64,000 nucleotides of DNA from Cristatella mucedo. Taxonomy: Eukaryota; Bryozoa; Phylactolaemata; Cristatellidae. How positions within the stretch are numbered: the first letter of the stretch is position 1; every line of letters begins with the position of its first letter. A model generated the notes under the pieces. That model was not told the origin of the DNA. It saw only the letters and a program-made list of their open reading frames with translations, and searched no databases. Location of the stretch: NCBI GenBank assembly GCA_009760855.2, contig WPIO01000008.1, positions 9,909,001-9,973,000 on the forward strand, read 5' to 3'. Positions 21,145 through 32,392 of this stretch are shown here, piece after piece. Made by a program: the position numbers and the translations under genes.

Positions 21145-22810
21145 TGGCTAAACGACTGCACTCAGAACAGAGGGTTCTCCGATGCTTGCGCATGTTAGAG
21201 AGTAATTCTGATAGATAGGCTAGAGCCAGACAATGAAGAATTATAAAATGTATTGACAGAACATTTAAAACGATATGCTGCTTGATTGGGTGCCAGTGCA
21301 GGTCAGCGAGATCTGGGATTACTTGGAAACTTCGGCGCTCTTCAGACAAGCTTAGCGACAGATTTCTGCACCAATTTTAAGCGCAGGGTTGCACCTGCCG
21401 GTAGACCAGCAAGCAGTGAGTTACAGAAGTCGAGACGGTATGTTACAAATGCATGGACCAATTTGGATGTAGTATCCCTGTCTAAGCAGGCCCGGATTTC
21501 AGCAATATTGTGTAGCTAAACGAAGGCAGACTTGAATGTGGAGCTGATGTGTCCATCTAGTCAAAGGTCACTTTGGATCGGTTCACCTAGAATACGTGTA
21601 GATGCAACAGATGTGCAGGCTGAGCTGACTTTATGCGATTGAGCTTTTCCGTTTCTGAGTCTAACTCGGTTCTCTCATAAATAGAAATTTTGGTCTGTTG
21701 TCATTTATTTTAGAAATTTGCTGCCATCCATTTGCGATTGTCAGCAATCTATGTAGCAAGGTTGTATAGAGAAATCGACGTGATGAAGATGCATTGTGAT
21801 CACGTCGGCAAGAGTGGGAAAATAAACTATGAAAAAACGAACCTTGTGCGGAGCCCGGAGGTACCCCGTACTTCAGCGGCTCGTCGGGTGAATTTCTCAG
21901 TGCACATTATTACTCTGGAGTCTCCTACTGAGGGAGGATCCGAACCTTTGCAATCCATAGCAGCCAGTAGATGACCAGACGAGATGAGAGGTGCTCAAGA
22001 AGCGTTTCGATCCATTGTACTAAACGCTGCCGAAAGATTGAGCGAAACGAGCAAAGAGACTTTGCCCAAGTTTGCATTACTGAGAAGGTCATTAGATACC
22101 CGAAGCAATGCTGACTCTCGAGTGATTACTTCTAAATCCAGACTGGATCTTACATGCTAGGTTTGAGGTTTCAATATATAAGAGTTCAGCCGGTCTGCCA
22201 TAACTCGTTCGTCCAGTGGCTTTGAGAGGAACTGAGAAGGGAGGATGAGTAGAAGCTGCTTGAGTCCTCCTGGTCTAGTGTTTTTTTAATTAGTAGCATA
22301 ATAACAGTCTTTTTGAAAGTTATATGGACATGAGCTGAGGCTAGCTAAGGACATATTTATTATGTTATTGATTATGGCAGCAGCAGATCAATGCATCGTA
22401 GAGGTAGGACAGTTGGAATGGGATCTGGAGGACCAGTAGTCTTCTGAGATCGGGAGATGAATTTCAGGATAGGATCATTCGTGGCCTCCTTGAATGTAGA
22501 CGTTGAGGTAATACGGAATTGAGGGGCATGAGTCTGGTTTTGATGTTATTGAGGGACGTGAGTCCTGATGTGATGCTGTTAACCTAGGGATGGACTGTCT
22601 GATCTTGTCTATCTTGCTGACAAAGAAGCTAGAGAAGCGATCGGCTAGGTCACCACAAGGATCTCTAAATAAGGAGCTAACCTGGGAGTGGTTAAGCAGA
22701 TGGTTTATGGTAGACATCAGCATTTTTGGATTGTGCATCTGTGATTCAGCAATATTTTTGTATAAGCTGAATTTGGCCTTCGCTAGCATCGATTGTTATG
22801 ATAATTCTTA
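21145..22810 (-). mobile_element. LINE family B, central RT fragment
   Basis: Minus-strand remnants include the region before the palm (22,475-22,789: NPKMLMSTINHLLNHSQV, DLADRFSSFFVSKIDKIRQS) and the region after it (21,056-21,349: DLADLHWHPIKQHIVLNV, LALAYLSELL). This matches the general plan of CR1/L2-like reverse transcriptases. Many stops and indels are present. The 20,248-20,287 stretch on the other side of the DNA transposon belongs to the same insertion. Confidence 0.7.
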
Positions 22811-23499
<689 letters not shown>

Positions 23500-24626
23500 C
23501 TCCGTCAGTAACTCCACAAAGTCATAAAGACCATGTGGGTGTTACGCAGGAGAGTTTTGTATAGCCCACTCACAGCCTAAGCGGCTTTCGGTACGCATTC
23601 GGTAGCCAACAGACTTCGTCTCACGCAACAAAGAGAAAGTGGGAATCATAGCAGAGTTAGGAGAGCAGTTGAGGTAGTGAGTAGCATAGAAGTAGCAGTT
23701 CAGGACCGCTGAAAAAGATGTGCCATAGTCGGCGGTTGGAGAGTAGATGTCGTTGCGTAAGAATTGTGGAAGCGAGTTCCACAGTCTAGGACCTGCAGAG
23801 CTAAAGCTTCTGTCGCCAACTGTCTTTAAGCGGAGGAATGGGACAGCTAATTTATTGTCCACACAGGACCTGAGGGCACGAACAGGCTGAAACTGATGCA
23901 GCAGTTCAGCTAGGTACGAAGGAGCCAAGCCGTGGCGGGCCTTGTGGGTCAGCATAAGAACTTTGCTCTGTATCCTTTGCTCAACCGGCAACCATCCTAG
24001 CTCTTTCAGCAAAGGTGACACGTGCTCAAACCGCTGGGACTTGAAGACCAGCCTTGCAGCCATATTCATAGTCCGCTGTAGTGGCATAATAGCTTTCTTT
24101 GGTAGCCCAGCCAAAAAGGAATTACAATAATCAAGCCGAGACAGAACTAAGGAGCTAGTTAAATTTTTTACAAGCCACTGTGGGAGACAGCTTCTAATCT
24201 TGTATAGGGATCGGATGTGATGGCTAGCTGTAGAGGCAGTCTTCTGAATGAAGCTTTTGAAATTGAGGCAGCTGTCGAACACGACACCTAGATTACGAGC
24301 ACGTGGTGACGGTCGCACAATAGCATCACCTATTAGAACAGCAAAGCCTTCTAATCCAGCCACACGCTTAGGGTGTCCTATGAGAAGCAGTTCGGTATTA
24401 TCGTCATTTAATTTCAGGAAGTTTTCCGACATCCAGGATCGAATATCGGCAAGGCAAGCATTCAGTTTCTCAGTTGCTGCAGCAGATTCCGACGGTTTAA
24501 ATGACAAATACAACTGAGTATCGTCAGCATAGAAGCGATATCCTATTCCATGGGCCTTAATCACTTTTCCCAGAGGTTGCGTATAAATGGAGAACAGCAA
24601 GGGACCAATTCCAGACCCTTGAGGGA

Positions 24627-24628
<2 letters not shown>
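23500..24628 (-). pseudogene. LINE family A, young 5'-truncated copy
   Basis: The minus strand has one uninterrupted frame (to 23,542) covering reverse-transcriptase motif B onward: [15 protein letters not shown], then [14 protein letters not shown] with the catalytic Asp pair, and the complete C-terminus ([16 protein letters not shown]). It differs from the corresponding part of the 60,758-62,956 ORF by only about half a dozen residues, so the two share a very recent source. The upstream Arg-Glu repeat in the same frame comes from the flanking (GA)n. The copy lacks motif A and cannot encode an active enzyme. Confidence 0.9.

Positions 24629-24719
<91 letters not shown>
24629..24719. repeat. 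(CT)n microsatellite at 5' border of LINE copy
   Basis: About 90 bases of pure CT. With the tract at 23,211-23,485 it brackets the LINE copy, as if the LINE inserted into one longer CT array. Confidence 0.95.
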
Positions 24720-24721
<2 letters not shown>

Positions 24722-25189
24722 TTTGTAGAGCTGACAGGACAGAGGAGCGACATCAGGGTGCTCCAATTTGAGCTGGTTAAGTCGCTTACTTCGATTTTAG
24801 TCGTCCGTCGCCGCCACGAAAGACCGTAGGGCCGCTACCCGGAAGACAGGACGGATCGAGCGGACCCAGAATTCAGTTGGGACCGGGAAGGTGGGCAGAG
24901 CGGTCGTGTGCTTCTCCGTGGTGAGCTTCCGCGTGAATAAAAGTCTCCTGAAGACTGCTACGGTGATTTCGCACGGTCGCCTGGCGAATCCGACTTTAGG
25001 CTAGACAGCCTTCGATCGTCGTAATGCACTTTTACAGTTCAGCCGAGTAATCCTGTCGACTGTTGAGGTCCGGTCAATGCAGCGTTCCACAAGGCCCAAT
25101 AGTACGTTCGCACAGTCGAGCGAGCGCCGAGAGCAAAAACGAGCCTCGCGGCAAGGTACCATCCTGGTGCGTCACCGAACTGGCACTTA
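24720..25189. other. GC-richer host DNA, possible LTR-type 3' end
   Basis: There is no supported ORF. An AATAAA lies at about 24,936 within GTGAATAAAAGTCTCC, reminiscent of the polyadenylation region of an LTR, but no paired LTR or terminal inverted repeat was found. It ends at the palindrome next to the viral block. Confidence 0.3.
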
Positions 25190-25212
25190 CGCGATATATA
25201 TGTATATATCGC

Positions 25213-25248
<36 letters not shown>
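25190..25248. repeat. Palindrome and (AT)n at virus-host junction
   Basis: CGCGATATATA and TATATATCGCG are perfect 11-base inverted arms separated by TG (25,190-25,213). They are followed by an AT run to about 25,246. The structure could form a hairpin and lies exactly where host sequence gives way to the AT-rich viral block, suggesting a fragile site at the junction. Confidence 0.8.
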
Positions 25249-25249
<1 letters not shown>

Positions 25250-25256
25250 ATTGTCA

Positions 25257-25610
25257 TATATTTCTAGGACATTGTTCAGAAGAAAAGGAGAAAAAGCAAG
25301 CAGTTGAAAAAATAGAGTTTATAATATATTTAAAAAACACTCTATGCATAGAATTGATGTACCAACCAATGTTATGCAACTCAATTTATTTGTTACAAAG
25401 TATATTTTTCCAGAAGATAATACATGTTTATTTGATAAAATTTATAGAGTTTATAGTTTTGATTATATTTTCCAATAAGCTGTTTCTAAATCTGTTTATT
25501 TGAGAAAAAAATAGTAGAAAAACATATTAAAAAATGTAAAGAAAAAAGAAGTTCTGAAATTAGGAAAAATGTATTGGTCTGAGAAATAAAGGGAAATTCT
25601 ATCAATTAAT
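25257..25610 (+). pseudogene. Truncated viral gene fragment, unidentified
   Basis: Lys-rich AT-rich sequence with two partly open frames that together look like the end of a viral gene whose start was lost at the junction. One frame includes FPEDNTCLFDKIYRVYSF, another a Lys-rich end (EKHIKKCKEKRSSEIRK). No domain is recognised. It precedes the small + strand genes at 25,617 and 25,884. Confidence 0.35.
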
Positions 25611-25616
25611 TCAAAT

Positions 25617-25868
25617 ATGCAAAGTGAAGAATATACTTATTGCAGACAACATTCTAATTATTACAATAATGTTAGGAGTGATGATTGCTTTTGTGATAAA
25701 GATTCAGAATCATGGAAAACCAAAAATGATCATGACGAAGAACTTAAGGAATTAGGTGTTCCAAAAATTATAGTAACAGATCATGATATTGAAATTGCTG
25801 AAAGTAGAGGTGTTTGTGATTGCAGGTTTTCTAATTGTCATCATTATCCTCCTCTTATTTATAACTAA
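25617..25868 (+). CDS. Small Cys/His-containing viral ORF, unknown
   Basis: An uninterrupted 83-codon ORF with ATG at 25,617. The product is hydrophilic, with Cys and His residues at both ends (YCRQHSNYYNNV, DDCFCDKD, then GVCDCRFSNCHHYPP), which suggests metal binding or disulphides. The middle holds the charged stretch DHDEELKELGVPKI. It lacks a clear TATAGAAA motif, but lies in a tight + strand cluster with the next gene 15 bases downstream. No homologue is recognised. Confidence 0.5.
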   Translation: MQSEEYTYCRQHSNYYNNVRSDDCFCDKDSESWKTKNDHDEELKELGVPKIIVTDHDIEIAESRGVCDCRFSNCHHYPPLIYN

Positions 25869-25883
25869 TTAATATAGGGACAA

Positions 25884-26306
25884 CATGACAGACCTTCGAA
25901 GTAAATATGCTAATGATAAATATAACAAAATACTTTTAGAAAATGATCGAATTAAAGGTTGCCTAACTAAATTAATAAGAGTTAGATACTGTTTTCAATT
26001 TATAGGCCTAGAGAGAGATTAAATTCTCTGACGGCGCTTTATCAAGTGCATTATTATTATTATTATATTCCAAAACATGAGGATCTTTCTCATGTAGTAA
26101 CTGTTTTAGGTAGTATAACAACAATGTTAATCTTAATAGATAGTACAATATTACAAATTGATAGAAGAAAAAGATCTACTCTACAAGCAAATCATGACTT
26201 AGTTTCAAAGATTGTAGATGCTTTAGATGATGATAAAATAACTAAAGAAGAATTCAATGAAATATTAATTGATCCATTAGAAAATTTAAGAGATATTAGG
26301 TCTTAA
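25884..26306 (+). pseudogene. Small viral membrane protein gene with repeat insertion
   Basis: An ATG at 25,884 follows AATATAGGGACAAC. The first part encodes a charged helix (MTDLRSKYANDKYNKILLEN) and stops within a short inserted repeat (26,002-26,066). After the insert, a frame continues with a hydrophobic segment (VVTVLGSITTMLILIDSTIL) and a Lys/Asp-rich end finishing at 26,306. The two sides are probably one gene split by the repeat, encoding a small protein with one membrane helix. It meets the integrase gene tail to tail with a 3-base overlap. Confidence 0.5.
26002..26066 (+). mobile_element. Short LINE family B tail inserted in viral gene
   Basis: GGCCTAGAGAGAGATTAAAT TCTCTGACGGCGCTTTATCA then AGTGC and (ATT)n is the 3' terminal sequence of LINE family B, as at 39,712-39,775 and 44,318-44,395. 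It is the only host repeat recognised inside a viral gene of this block. It shows that retrotransposition hit the virus after it entered the genome. Confidence 0.7.
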
Positions 26307-27177
26307 TAACTTGCAACTCCTCTAACAAAACTCCTTTTGACATCATTTACCCAATATCTAACGAGGTGTTCTTGCAATACCATTATTCTAACAATATTAT
26401 GTTTATTCAAACTCCATATTGCATCTGTAGCTCTTCTTCTTTTTTCATCTTCTCCTTCACCTGGTTTTAATAAATATCTAACAGTTGTTCGAAGTTCTAA
26501 TACATTTCATTTTTTCATTTTTCTCCTACTTTTCTATGATATTTTGGTTTTTTAAGTTTACTTTTTCTTTTTTTATTGCTTTAACAGGTTTGTCACTAAT
26601 TGCTTTTGTAATACTGTTATTTAGATAGTCGATATTCTTTGCTAAATTATAAATTCACTCTCTGTTTCTAATATATTCTCCTTTATTGATACTTTCTATT
26701 TCTTTTTTATACTGTGCAATAAATGCTCTCTCAGCTACTGTTTTATTCATTCTTTCAACTAATGCAGCACTCTTTTTACTAGTAACTTCAATAATTTGTG
26801 TTTCATGTTTTTTTCATTTCTTTAGCAAACTCTCCTTTAAACTCTGATCCTGGATCTACTTTCATTTTCTTTGACAATTTCAAAGGACCTTTATTGTAAA
26901 TATCTATTATTGCTATTGTTACTTCTTTAGAAGATTTTGTAATAAGTGGTCTTGAATCTTTATATCTACTAGCAACATCAATAACAATAAGTGCATATTT
27001 ATATCCAGAATCATTAGGCATGTATAAAATGTCTGCTTGATGATTTTCATTAGGTTAAACAATATTAAAGAAACTTTCTAGATTGTTCTTAGGTCTTGGT
27101 TTGAATACTTGACTTATATCTGAGTCAGGATTGAATTTACCTTCTTTTTTCTTTCATTTAAAGTTAAAAAATGACAT
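26303..27177 (-). pseudogene. int: Retroviral-type (rve) DDE integrase, broken
   Basis: This is the integrase that inserts Polinton-type genomes into host chromosomes. On the minus strand the catalytic core is visible: an Asp in HQADILYMP, then YALIVIDVASRYKDSRPL, the second Asp in KVDPGSEFKGEF, and in another frame the Glu in ALVERMNKTVAERAF. A C-terminal part near 26,310-26,450 (RRRATDAIWSLNKHNIV) fits the DNA-binding tail of this integrase group. The start is taken as ATG at 27,177, ten bases from the divergent gene at 27,188. Several in-frame stops and at least two frameshifts (one near 26,805) inactivate it. Confidence 0.85.
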
Positions 27178-27187
27178 TCCATAGAGA
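27178..27187. promoter_or_regulatory. Bidirectional promoter between integrase and Cys-rich gene
   Basis: Only ten bases (TCCATAGAGA) separate the divergent start codons at 27,177 (minus) and 27,188 (plus). The + strand reads CATAGAGAATG, a variant of the TATAGAAA-ATG motif seen elsewhere in the element. Confidence 0.45.
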
Positions 27188-27583
27188 ATGGAAATATTGT
27201 GTTACATATTTTACAATACATTTATTGAAACTGAATACCTTGAAACAGGACAACCTTATTGTCATAAAAAAATAGACCAAAACAAAAATATGAAATACGT
27301 TGTGATATCTGTGATAAAGATATGAATGAAACAGAATTTGATTCTAGTCTTATGCGTAATGATGCAATTATAATCTGCTCATACTGCCATATAAATACTA
27401 ACTCGTTTAAAAAAGAGAGACCAACCAAATTATATTCATTATTTAAAAAACACTTAAAAACAATGTTGCTCTACTTCTTTACATCATTGTTTAGATCATG
27501 AAGCTATGTGTGCTATTTCAAAACTATTCCCTCTTCTTAAAGGTAAACGTAAAGCCACAAAGTTAAAAGAGTTAATAGTTTAA
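27188..27583 (+). pseudogene. Cys-rich (zinc-finger-like) viral protein, frameshifted
   Basis: Divergent from the integrase. Starting at ATG 27,188, the first frame runs to about 27,310. A second frame carries RCDICDKDMNETEFDSSLMR and IIICSYCHINTNSF, two CxxC-type pairs that look like a zinc-binding module. A third frame ends at 27,583 with a basic tail (LLKGKRKATKLKELIV). At least two frameshifts are needed to join them, so the gene is dead. A small zinc-binding regulatory or nucleic-acid-binding protein is likely, but no family is named. Confidence 0.55.
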
Positions 27584-27672
27584 GTATTTTATTTATACTT
27601 TTCAGGTGGGTACATAACTGACCAAGAGGTTTACTCTTAGTTTTCCAGTTGTATCAATGAAGTAATGGTTTG

Positions 27673-28458
27673 TCAAAATCTAGTGAAATATACATGATAC
27701 TTTAAGTCCACACCTGTTGGAGAAGTATTTATAGCTCCTACAGCTCCAGATACAGCAGTTGTATCAGTATTGGGTTTAAGAAACATACAATTAGATGCTC
27801 CAACAACCATAACATTTAATATCATTATAGGTGGAGCTGTTTTATTTGTCCATGAATAAGGTGTTGATAGATTTAGTATTGAATTCTTAGCATTGATATC
27901 CATTGATAGAGCTATTACTTCTGTTATTTTTTTAACTGTTTTATCTACATAAGATTTAGTTGCAACGTCAGAAGGATTAACAGGCTCAGCAACATTAGTT
28001 ATTGAATATCCACCTATATCAATATTTGTTGTTGAAGGAAATGCTTTTAATAATACATCTCTTTTCATCGCACCATAGGTCACACAATTATCATCGTTTA
28101 ATACTGTCAGCTTGTTATTACCTGAATTCTAATAATTAGATGTTATAGCATAACTATTCATACTTAAGTCTCCACTCATTGTATCACCAGTTCTTTTAAC
28201 AGAATTACTTACTTGACTAACATTGACAGCATCAGTAGGATTAACACCTTGTCCAAGATTAGTAATTGTTTTACCAGAAAGATTCAATGATGTTCCAGAA
28301 TTAGCAATGAAATTAGTATCTGCATAAGATTGTATTACTTCATCAGAATCATTAATTGGATCTGATAAATTAGTAATTCTATTACCATTTGCATTTAAAT
28401 CTGAAAGAATGATTCAAGTACCTTTTTATACGAAATCTTCAATGTGAAGTTTGGTCAT
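27673..28458 (-). pseudogene. Fibre-like protein with three stalk repeats
   Basis: One minus-strand frame from ATG 28,458 to 27,673 (262 codons) contains four in-frame stops. It carries three similar units: NGNRITNLSDPINDSDE, GKTITNLGQGVNPTDAVN and GYSITNVAEPVNPSDVATK, each with I-T-N-L/V and P/V-N-x-(S/T)-D. Such units form trimeric stalks in phage tail fibres and related attachment proteins, and the C-terminal part (about 27,673-27,850) would be the globular tip. The ATG follows ATATATAGAAA. It overlaps the upstream YqaJ-like gene by 20 bases. The role as a virion fibre is inferred from the repeats. Confidence 0.7.
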
Positions 28459-29299
28459 TTTCTATATATTCATTGATTAATATTTTGCTTCTATTTAATA
28501 TTTCTCTGACTACTGGAACAATCCTTGCAAATCTACCATAATCTTCTTCCTCAACAACTTTCTACTTTTTTATATAGTACTTTATATCATAACCAAAACT
28601 TTTTTTATTTGAGAATCTACCATAGTCAGAAAATATATCAAATTTGAAATCACAGTATTTCTCATCCCTAAGCAAAAACATGAATAATGGTGTTCTTATA
28701 GGCATATCAAAAACATAACTAGTAGGAATTCTCACTGATCCAGCTGCAACATAATCTTTAGGTGGATCTTTACAATTCAAGCCTTCAACGAATATTCAGA
28801 ATTCACTATAGAAACATCTGCTTAGTTTCAATACATGTAATCCTAATAAACATTGAGCCAAGTATTGTTTTGGAATAAGTTCTTTAACTATACTTCTACT
28901 CCATAAACATTTTATTTCTATTAGTGTATCTTCATCAATAATTCCATCTGGAGAATAACGATACACACCATCACTAGTAAAACATTTATTTAAATTTTCG
29001 ATCTTTCTATCTAATTTCATTTCTAAAGATTTTGCAGCTATTGGTTCCAATACCTTGCCAAATAACATTTGCGGAAACCTCATTGGCTGTGAATTAGCAA
29101 TAAGTTTTCTATTAGCAATCATTTCAATATCACAATCAATTTGTGCACCAAAATCCATATCATTTCCTAAAACAGAATAGATCTCTGATCCACCAATATT
29201 TAAACTCATAGATCTCTTCCATTCATCAGACCCTTGAATAAAAAATTTTTTTGCATTATATTTAGTAATTATAATGTTAATTAAAATATTTTCCATCAT
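28439..29299 (-). pseudogene. YqaJ-like PD-(D/E)XK nuclease, two stops
   Basis: A lambda-exonuclease/YqaJ-type recombination nuclease gene. The N-terminus has QGSDEW followed by NIGGSEIYSVLGN, the usual substrate-loop signature, and then SPDGIIDEDTLIEIKCLW, the catalytic D-x(n)-E-x-K motif. The conserved tail region PKQYLAQCLLGLHVL follows. In-frame stops lie at 28,796-28,798 and near 28,562-28,564; otherwise one frame runs to 28,439. The start is ATG 29,299, inside the end of the capsid gene (23-base overlap). Such nucleases resect DNA ends during replication and recombination of large DNA viruses. Confidence 0.8.
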
Positions 29300-30782
29300 A
29301 AACAATCATTCCTTTACTGCAAGTGAAGTTAGCACCACTACCATTTGATGTTAGTTCAGCACTATTCTCACAAATTGTTAGATAGTGAACTAAAATAGAT
29401 GTTCCATTTGGAATATTATTTATACTGTTAAATTCAATACTTACATCAAGTCTAGAAGTTACTCTAAGAGGTTAATCATTATATTGTAAGTCAACAAAAT
29501 AAATAGGATAAAGTGTCATCCATTCTGGATAAGTAACGCTAACAGGTTCAGTAACCTCGTTAAGACCAAGATATTGTTTTCTGAAAGTTGTGAAATCCAT
29601 ATAAGCTGGTGCACACTTTCCAAGTTTTGGTAAAGTAGCTCTTAGAACAGAAGGATATTGTTTAGATCCATTATCAAGAATACTAACACTTTTAATACCA
29701 CATTGGTTGTAAGTACAAGGATTTTGAGTGTAATCATCGTATTTAGCATAGTTTTGAGCTGCAACAATCAACCATCTTACTTTATCAATTGTATTTTGAA
29801 CTGATAGAGTTTTAGTGAATTTAGTTGATTGATTAAGAGAGGTTATAGTAACATTTTCATAGCGCCTAACTCTGTAGTTTAGTCTAATTTTCTTTGATCT
29901 TTCACTTGAGATATCTGCAAGTGTTCTTTGGATACTTTCTTTTGGTACAACACATGGAACGACGAGTCTAATTTTTGTCATTGCGATTTTGAAAGCATTC
30001 CATGTGCCATCTGCTGCAACACCATCTGTACCTCTAGTTCTCATAATATTTCCAGCGCCAGATGCTGCAGTTAGAATAGCGTCTCTATCAAATCCACAAA
30101 CTCTTGTCATTTTAAGTGTACATGGAATGTTATAAGGAAATTTTATTCATATCAGCAAAAAAACCAGAAATTCTAGATAGAGGGAGAGCAATACTAAAGT
30201 TTCCATTTTCATCAACAAGGTTGTTTATAATACCTCTCCTATATACAAATCCAAAATTTGATACTGTAGCTCCAGAAGCAGCTGGGCTATGTGGAGTAAG
30301 ATTTGCATGCATATGCATTGAACTAGCTTTATCTTTTTTCCACCCAGTTGCAAGACCTTCAGTTCTATTGTAATCATTTGGATAGCATAGGAGACCCATT
30401 AATGTCGAAACGCTTCCAACACCTTGTGAAAGTGGAAGACTTTCAATCTCTTCAGCACCAAGTCTAATTCTCTTACTATTGAACATCCAAGCACCAGCAT
30501 TGTTAACAAGTCCAGCAGAAAGAGCTCTAGCGGGAGCAGCAAAAGCCCCACCTGCTGCAACTTGTGCTTGCAATTGACCTTCAAGTAAAATAGAACCATC
30601 AGATAGAACACAACACGTTTGTTGTTCACCAGGTACAATGAATGTAACTAGTTTAGAATTAACATTATCAGTTTCATTACCATTAGTTTGATAAAAATCT
30701 CTAAATTGATAATCTCAAAGTTTATAATCAGGAATTCAGGATCTCCCAATTCAAGTATACTATTGATAGATGCACTTGCCAT
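29277..30782 (-). pseudogene. MCP: Double-jelly-roll major capsid protein, broken
   Basis: About 500 codons on the minus strand from ATG 30,782 (after TTTTTATATAGAGAAAA). Pieces in order: MASASINSILELGDPEFLI, a segment through GGAFAAPARALSAGLVNN, FNSKRIRLGAEEIESLPLSQ and ALPLSRISGFFADMNK (the L-x-x-I-x-GFF region typical of this capsid family), then 30,110-29,472 with KSIQRTLADISSER-like beta-rich sequence, and a last part to 29,277. Frame changes occur near 30,735 and 30,130, and a nonsense codon lies at 29,472-29,474. The family forms the pseudo-hexagonal trimers of Polinton and adintovirus capsids. The assignment rests on the loop motif, length and neighbours. Confidence 0.75.
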
Positions 30783-30796
30783 TTTTTCTCTATATA
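30783..30796 (-). promoter_or_regulatory. Promoter motif before major capsid gene
   Basis: On the minus strand TTTTTATATAGAGAAAAA leads straight into the capsid ATG at 30,782. The stop codon (TAG, 30,790-30,792) of the upstream gene lies within this motif, so promoter and coding sequence overlap. Confidence 0.55.
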
Positions 30797-32028
30797 AAAA
30801 AATAAAAATTATATCCTGGAGAAATAGTAATATGTGATATATTGGCATCAACCAAGCCCCACTTAAAAAAAGTCTATCATTCAAACCAGCAATAACATTT
30901 GATATAACTTTATTAGTATAAGTGAACTCAACTCTTCGTAAACTATTTTTATTATAGCCTGAGTCAGATTCAAGCATAAGCGGTGGTGATAATGTTTTTT
31001 ATTCTAAACTGCTTGTTCCAGTTAATCTTATCACATTTTCTTATATTAAACTTCAATAATTTATATAATAACTGTAATTTGTTGTGAACTTATTACATCT
31101 CTATTACCTGCAGCAAGTTTACGAAGCCATAAATCAATCTTATCAAATACTACTTTTTCACTACTTACAATTAACGGAACTATATATATTCCTTTTCCAA
31201 CAGGACTGAAATTAAGATAACTATAAATTAAATTTTCTACAGACTTTCTTGATTCCATAGCTCTTAATTCAGAAAGTTGAAATTGAACATCAGAATCAAA
31301 TGATTCTGTATCTCCTATTTCATATTTTCTATAGCATTTCTTACACTAGTAGATACTGATCCTTTAGTTTTAATTCAATCAAGAATATACTGTTTCTTCT
31401 CTTTTAGAACATCTGTTTCAGATTGAACAACTGGTTCAGATTGAACAACTGGTTCAGTTTGAACAACTTAAATCACTTTTGCTTTTTTAACCCTTTTCCT
31501 AGGTTTCTTACCAGTTGAAGGATTAATATTAAGATGCTCTGCAATTCCTCTTTATCGTGAATCAATTGCTTGTCTCACTTCTGGATTAGCGGCATGTGTC
31601 TTCGCTTGATTTGCGATATTAATCGCTTTTTTAGGTTTACCATCTGCAATAGCTGTAAATCCTTTTTTTACTATATTAGAAATATCAACAGGTGCTTTTT
31701 GTTCTATTGCTCTCTGTAATTGTTCTCGTGCTTGTTCTTTTTGTTCCATTTGTATTGCAAGTGTAGGTCTAACTCTTCTTAGTTTACCAATAACAACATT
31801 ACCATAATTATCAGTTGATTTCTCTAATGCACGTTTATTTAGTTCATGTTCTGCTCTATCTCTTGCTTGCATTTCAGATTCATTTCTTTGTATCTCTTGA
31901 CTATTATCAAGAATAGTAGCAACACGTAAATTTTCTAAATTAGTAAGTTTATTTTCTAAATCTAATGCTTCATGAGCAATTCCTCTGTAAGGCTTGGTTT
32001 TACGTGCGTATATTTTACCCCTTATCAT
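30790..32028 (-). pseudogene. Minor capsid/penton-like candidate with coiled coil
   Basis: A gene of about 410 codons starts at ATG 32,028 after AATATAGGA. The N-terminal third is charged and helical (KRALEKSTDNYGNVVIGKLR, MEQKEQAREQLQRAIEQKA). A Pro/Gln-rich triplicate follows (VVQTEPVVQSEPVVQSE), and then a likely beta-rich capsid part (FSPVGKGIYIVPLIVSSE, RRVEFTYTNKVISNVIAGLN, LFLSGAWLMPIYH). It directly precedes the major capsid gene, the usual place for a penton/minor capsid protein in these elements. Stops at 31,552, near 31,470 and near 31,380, and three frame changes, break it. Penton identity is inference. Confidence 0.55.
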
Positions 32029-32036
32029 TCCTATAT

Positions 32037-32360
32037 TCAATTAAAAATAGTTGTTAATTGCTTACCTGTATTATCTACGGACCAAAATCTTCCTTCCGAT
32101 TCTGTTTTGGTTTGATCAATAACACAATAACTAAATCTATTTCTAATAAAATTATTGACCCATTCTTTAAACATTTTCTTATCTATATCACCGAATATGA
32201 ATCACGAATGTATTTTATGTCAGTACTATTTTGTTTAAAGATTATAATCCTTGTATAGTGTTTCTTATTTCTCTCCTAGGAATATTATTAAATCCTTGAG
32301 CAAGACAGAAGGTCTAATCTTTCTAAAACTAATACAAGAATCAGATTTTGGATTGACAAT
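32037..32360 (-). pseudogene. Degraded viral ORF upstream of minor capsid gene
   Basis: Minus-strand coding remnants in at least two frames: CISFRKIRPSVLLKD near 32,320, NNIPRREIRNTIQGL near 32,270, and an open end MFKEWVNNFIRNRFSYCVID and onward to a TGA at 32,037-32,039. The order and composition indicate one decayed gene of about 110 codons. Its function is not recognised. No start codon with a promoter motif remains. Confidence 0.45.
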
Positions 32361-32392
32361 AGAATTATTAATTTAATTTAAACATTTCCTTT

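Noticed and set aside
24720-25189. LTR 3' end suggested by AATAAA
   Set aside because: No terminal TG...CA pair, target duplication or second copy was found.
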